A DNA stretch of 21,196 bases from a virus, in IMG/VR virus record IMGVR_UViG_3300043015_000506, positions 1 through 21,196 of that record; one strand, written 5' to 3'. The position numbers and the translations under genes are program-made. The notes below the pieces were generated by a model that saw nothing but the letters and a program-made list of their open reading frames with translations, ran no database searches and was not told the DNA's origin. Shown here piece after piece: positions 18,743-21,196 of the stretch. The number at the start of each line of letters is the position of its first letter. The first letter of the stretch is position 1.

Positions 18743-20088
18743 GTGATTTAACAGCTTACATTAGTGAAAACAATTTAGGAACAGAGTATCCTATTTCAAA
18801 GGTAGCAGCTAACGAATGGAAATCATTCGCAATGTATACCGTTGAATCTCGTGCTATTCCAAATATGATTGATGGACTCAAACCTGTTCAAAGGTTCTAC
18901 CTATATTCCTCTATCTTAAACAGTAAGAAAGATTTTAAAAAGGTATCTGCAGTCTCAGGTATTATATCAGATTATGGTTATAATCATGGTGAAGCATCTG
19001 CGGCAGGCGCAGGTCAATTAATGGCAGCAACTTGGAACAACAACATTTGCTTAATTGAAGGTCGCGGTTCATTTGGTACTCGACTTGTTCAGGAAGCAGG
19101 TGCTCCTCGTTATGTTTATTCTCGACTCTCTGACAATTTTAACAAATATATTAAAGATATTGATTTGAGTCCGGCACATGAAGATCCTGAGCACGAACCA
19201 CCTCAATTCTATTTACCTATCATTCCTATGGTACTTGTAAATGGAACAAAAGGTATTGCGACAGGATTTGCTACAAACATTCTTCCGCACGATCCTCAAG
19301 ATCTTGCTAAGGCTTGTCTTCAGTATATTAATAACAATGCAATACGAACTCCAATCCGAGTCAAGTTTCCGGATTACACAGGAGAGGTTGAGCAGAGTAC
19401 TGAAGATCCCACCAAGTATGTTTCGTATGGTACTTTTAAACGACAGGGTAAAACCTTAGTCTCCATCACAGAAGTACCATACGGCTTTGACCGAGAAGGA
19501 TATGTTAAGGTACTTGATAAGTTAGAGGAAGATGGAGATATTGTATCTTACGACGATCTTTGTGATAAGAATGGATTTAGGTTTGAGGTTAAACTCAAAT
19601 TAGCCTCCTCTAAATGGAACGATGCTAAGCTTATTTCTAAGTTTAAGTTATCCAAGCCATATTCGCAAAACATCACAGTTATTGATTTTGACGGCAAACT
19701 CCGAGAATATGCGGATGCAAAAACACTTCTAAAGGACTTTTGTGACTACCGCCTTGGGATACTACAGCAGAGAATTGACGCTGAAGTAGCAAAGTATACT
19801 GAAGAGGTTCGATGGCTTAAAGTTAAGATGGAGTTTATTCAAGCGTTTATTGATAGTCGTATTGTAATGAAAGACAATACAAAGGCACAGGTCGTTAAAC
19901 AAATAATGCAAGAGACATCTGCACTAGGAGGTGACACAAACAGATTGCTCGCATTAAGTATCATTAACCTTACAAAAGACGAAATTGTAAAGTTAAAGAA
20001 ACAGATTGAAGAAACAAACAAAACTTTGAGCTTTTGGACTAAGACAACACCTACTGAACAATTTAATACAGACTTGGAGAATATATAA
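18739..20088 (+). CDS. 52: DNA topoisomerase II medium subunit (gp52)
   Basis: Breakage-reunion subunit. 449 aa, close to T4 gp52. The winged-helix part contains SRAIPNMIDGLKPVQR (37-52), as in GyrA/ParC RAIP..DGLKPVQR. YNHGEASAAGA follows near 81. The active-site Tyr125 is in GAPRYVYSRLS, after Arg124. FYLPIIPMVLVNGTKGIATGFATNILPH (157-184) is the typical tower-start block. The C-terminal part has a long coiled-coil (EVAKYTEEVRWLKVKMEF...). Starts within the stop of the YkgJ-like gene (ATGA). Confidence 0.95.
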   Translation: MSDLTAYISENNLGTEYPISKVAANEWKSFAMYTVESRAIPNMIDGLKPVQRFYLYSSILNSKKDFKKVSAVSGIISDYGYNHGEASAAGAGQLMAATWNNNICLIEGRGSFGTRLVQEAGAPRYVYSRLSDNFNKYIKDIDLSPAHEDPEHEPPQFYLPIIPMVLVNGTKGIATGFATNILPHDPQDLAKACLQYINNNAIRTPIRVKFPDYTGEVEQSTEDPTKYVSYGTFKRQGKTLVSITEVPYGFDREGYVKVLDKLEEDGDIVSYDDLCDKNGFRFEVKLKLASSKWNDAKLISKFKLSKPYSQNITVIDFDGKLREYADAKTLLKDFCDYRLGILQQRIDAEVAKYTEEVRWLKVKMEFIQAFIDSRIVMKDNTKAQVVKQIMQETSALGGDTNRLLALSIINLTKDEIVKLKKQIEETNKTLSFWTKTTPTEQFNTDLENI

Positions 20089-20089
20089 A

Positions 20090-20281
20090 ATGGTAGACGG
20101 AAAATTTACACAAATTAAAAATACGTTAGTACAGCAGTTCCCTGATGGATTTAGAATTCTTAAAGAATCAGATCCTGATGATAAGTTCTTGGTTGTTGAC
20201 GAACTTGATTTGAAACCTGGGTCAACATATAGAGTGGGTCCTAATGGATTTTTTGAATATGTTGGTAATGATTACGAATGA
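20090..20281 (+). CDS. Small conserved protein (63 aa)
   Basis: GKFTQIKNTLVQQFPDGFRILKESDPDDKFLVVDELDLKPG then STYRVGPNGFFEYVGNDYE. It looks like a compact alpha/beta fold with Asp/Gly turns. It starts 1 nt after gp52 and ends ATGA into the next gene. No family recognised. The tight link suggests expression with the topoisomerase. Confidence 0.8.
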   Translation: MVDGKFTQIKNTLVQQFPDGFRILKESDPDDKFLVVDELDLKPGSTYRVGPNGFFEYVGNDYE

Positions 20282-20439
20282 AAAATATATGGACAATATG
20301 GAAGTATGCATTAGGAGGGTTCTCTGATGAAAAGACCGAACCCTATGATAATTATGTGGCTTTGCTTCGGACTCTTATTGTGGGGGTTAACTTTTTAACC
20401 TGCTTCTTTATTATGGCAAATGTCATACACAATTGGTAG
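20278..20439 (+). CDS. Small membrane protein (53 aa), conserved type
   Basis: MKNIWTIWKYALGGFSDEKTEPYDNY is followed by one membrane helix, LLRTLIVGVNFLTCFFIMANVI. I recall near-identical small proteins in marine T4-like phages, with unknown role. Start inside the previous stop (ATGA). It fills the gap before the methyltransferase, so no long non-coding stretch exists here. Confidence 0.8.
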   Translation: MKNIWTIWKYALGGFSDEKTEPYDNYVALLRTLIVGVNFLTCFFIMANVIHNW

Positions 20440-20442
20440 ATT

Positions 20443-21147
20443 ATGGAAAAGAAACATTTAAACTTAAACTTATTAACTGAGGGACTTCCGTTAACGGATG
20501 TTCAAACTTTATATCATGAATTCTTTTATAGAAAAGATTATCAATGGTGGCGTGACGTTGAGCTTGGTGATACTGTTGTCGATATTGGTGCTTGTGTTGG
20601 CTTTTTTGTATGTCATGCTTTGGATCGTGGTGCTAATCGTATCATTGCCGTTGAGCCTTCTCGCCCTCATCTCAAAACGCTTATAAGAAACATATCGGAT
20701 TATTTTATTGACCACGGAAAGGTTCCTGTCTTACCTATTGAGGCCGGGATTGGTTCAACAGCAAATCATTTTGCGAATGTCTATTCAGACCATAAAGATT
20801 ATAAAAAGATGTCTTTCTTAGATCTTGTAGTTGATTACGATATCCCAAAGATAGATTATTTAAAAATTGATTGTGAAGGTGGAGAGTATGGTATCTTTAC
20901 CGAAATGAATCTTCCGTATTTGAAAAACAACGTAAAACATATTGCTTGCGAGTTTCATTTAAACGCATACAGCGGTTGTGTTAAACAATGGCAAAAATTT
21001 CGCGATGGTCTATTAAGAGAATTTGATGTTAATCAAGTAAGATTCCTCGAACATGAAGATAGAGAAAAAGCTTACGACGATGAGTTTTTAAATAAAGGAG
21101 ACTTTAGTAAGTGGTGTTCCTTTATGTTGTTTATTACCAATTCTTAA
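20443..21147 (+). CDS. FkbM-family SAM-dependent methyltransferase
   Basis: 234 aa. The Rossmann motif I GDTVVDIGACVGFFVCHAL (42-60) binds SAM. AVEPSRPHLKTLIRNI (69-84) holds the acidic end of strand 2. IDYLKIDCEGGEYGIF (about 135-150) is the FkbM signature DxEGxE. These enzymes O-methylate sugars or small molecules, and phage copies often sit near glycan or surface genes. It is 3 nt after the small membrane gene, with a weak ribosome site. The 3' end overlaps a convergent gene by 14 bp. The true substrate cannot be told. Confidence 0.92.
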   Translation: MEKKHLNLNLLTEGLPLTDVQTLYHEFFYRKDYQWWRDVELGDTVVDIGACVGFFVCHALDRGANRIIAVEPSRPHLKTLIRNISDYFIDHGKVPVLPIEAGIGSTANHFANVYSDHKDYKKMSFLDLVVDYDIPKIDYLKIDCEGGEYGIFTEMNLPYLKNNVKHIACEFHLNAYSGCVKQWQKFRDGLLREFDVNQVRFLEHEDREKAYDDEFLNKGDFSKWCSFMLFITNS

Positions 21148-21196
21148 CATATATCATAAATGTATTTGGAAGGTGATCTTCCCAATCATCATACCA
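21134..21196 (-). CDS. C-terminal end of a convergent gene (partial)
   Basis: On the minus strand the last 20 codons before TAA read WYDDWEDHLPNTFMIYVKNW. The frame is open to the right edge. The pattern N-T-F-M-I-Y-V-K-N resembles the end of FkbM-type proteins (compare CSFMLFITN of the neighbour). It could be a second methyltransferase or a glycosyltransferase. Too short to be sure. Confidence 0.45.
   Translation of the reverse strand, partial: WYDDWEDHLPNTFMIYVKNW

Noticed and set aside
1-21196. CRISPR array, IS element or homing endonuclease
   Set aside because: No spaced repeat array, transposase or HNH/GIY-YIG motif was seen.

Overview
The window is a piece of the genome of a T4-like (Tevenvirinae-related) virulent myovirus. 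The evidence is the ordered block of T4 core genes gp33-gp59-gp32-(94 aa protein)-uvsX-gp41, a phage-type topoisomerase II pair (gp39/60-like and gp52-like), T4-type late promoter boxes (TATAAATA), tRNA genes mixed with many tiny overlapping genes, and AT-rich DNA. An adjacent heme oxygenase and PcyX-type bilin reductase point to an uncultivated marine phage. Published pcyX/heme oxygenase phage contigs were tentatively assigned to alphaproteobacterial hosts, but the host cannot be proven from this window.

Layout. (1) 1-663, minus: 5' part of a late gene behind a perfect late promoter, with motifs resembling a PD-(D/E)xK nuclease. (2) 715-5325, minus: replication and recombination operon (gp33, gp59 helicase loader, gp32 SSB, a 94 aa conserved protein, UvsX recombinase, gp41 helicase). 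It starts from two tandem consensus sigma-70 promoters, has a likely internal promoter for gp32, and has a strong UUCG terminator just after gp32. (3) 5540-6848, minus: heme oxygenase-pcyX operon. (4) 6940-9038, plus: late operon of a class 3 lipase, a membrane/coiled-coil protein, an A-type Fe-S carrier and three small membrane proteins, ending in a bidirectional terminator. Operons 3 and 4 diverge from one 12-bp palindrome that contains two overlapping late promoter boxes. (5) 9064-10659, minus: an appendage or tail-fibre-like protein and two unknown genes behind a variant late box. (6) 10687-16314, minus: accessory region with four tRNAs (Arg-ACG, Thr-TGT, Trp-CCA, Arg-TCT), a phosphomannomutase-like HAD protein, a DUF2693-like protein, an HELVH zincin-like protein and many short tightly coupled ORFs, fed by at least three consensus sigma-70 promoters. 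(7) 16315-16611: control region with a further pair of plus-strand promoters (a 16-bp direct repeat) flanking a probable structured RNA. (8) 16612-21147, plus: topoisomerase large subunit, a Cys-rich YkgJ-like protein, topoisomerase medium subunit, two small conserved proteins and an FkbM-type methyltransferase. The tail of a convergent gene runs off the right edge.

How it fits together. Host RNA polymerase would read the near-perfect TTGACA-17-TATAAT promoters early, making replication proteins, topoisomerase, tRNAs and gp33. gp33 is the coactivator needed for the TATAAATA late promoters, which here drive the bilin-pigment operon, the lipase/membrane-protein operon and probable structural genes. 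So bilin synthesis (heme to biliverdin to, most likely, phycoerythrobilin) is placed in the late programme. The Fe-S carrier in the divergent operon could help keep up the ferredoxin that both bilin enzymes need; that link is inference. Several genes of 47-56 codons were located by reading the sequence between the longer ORFs.
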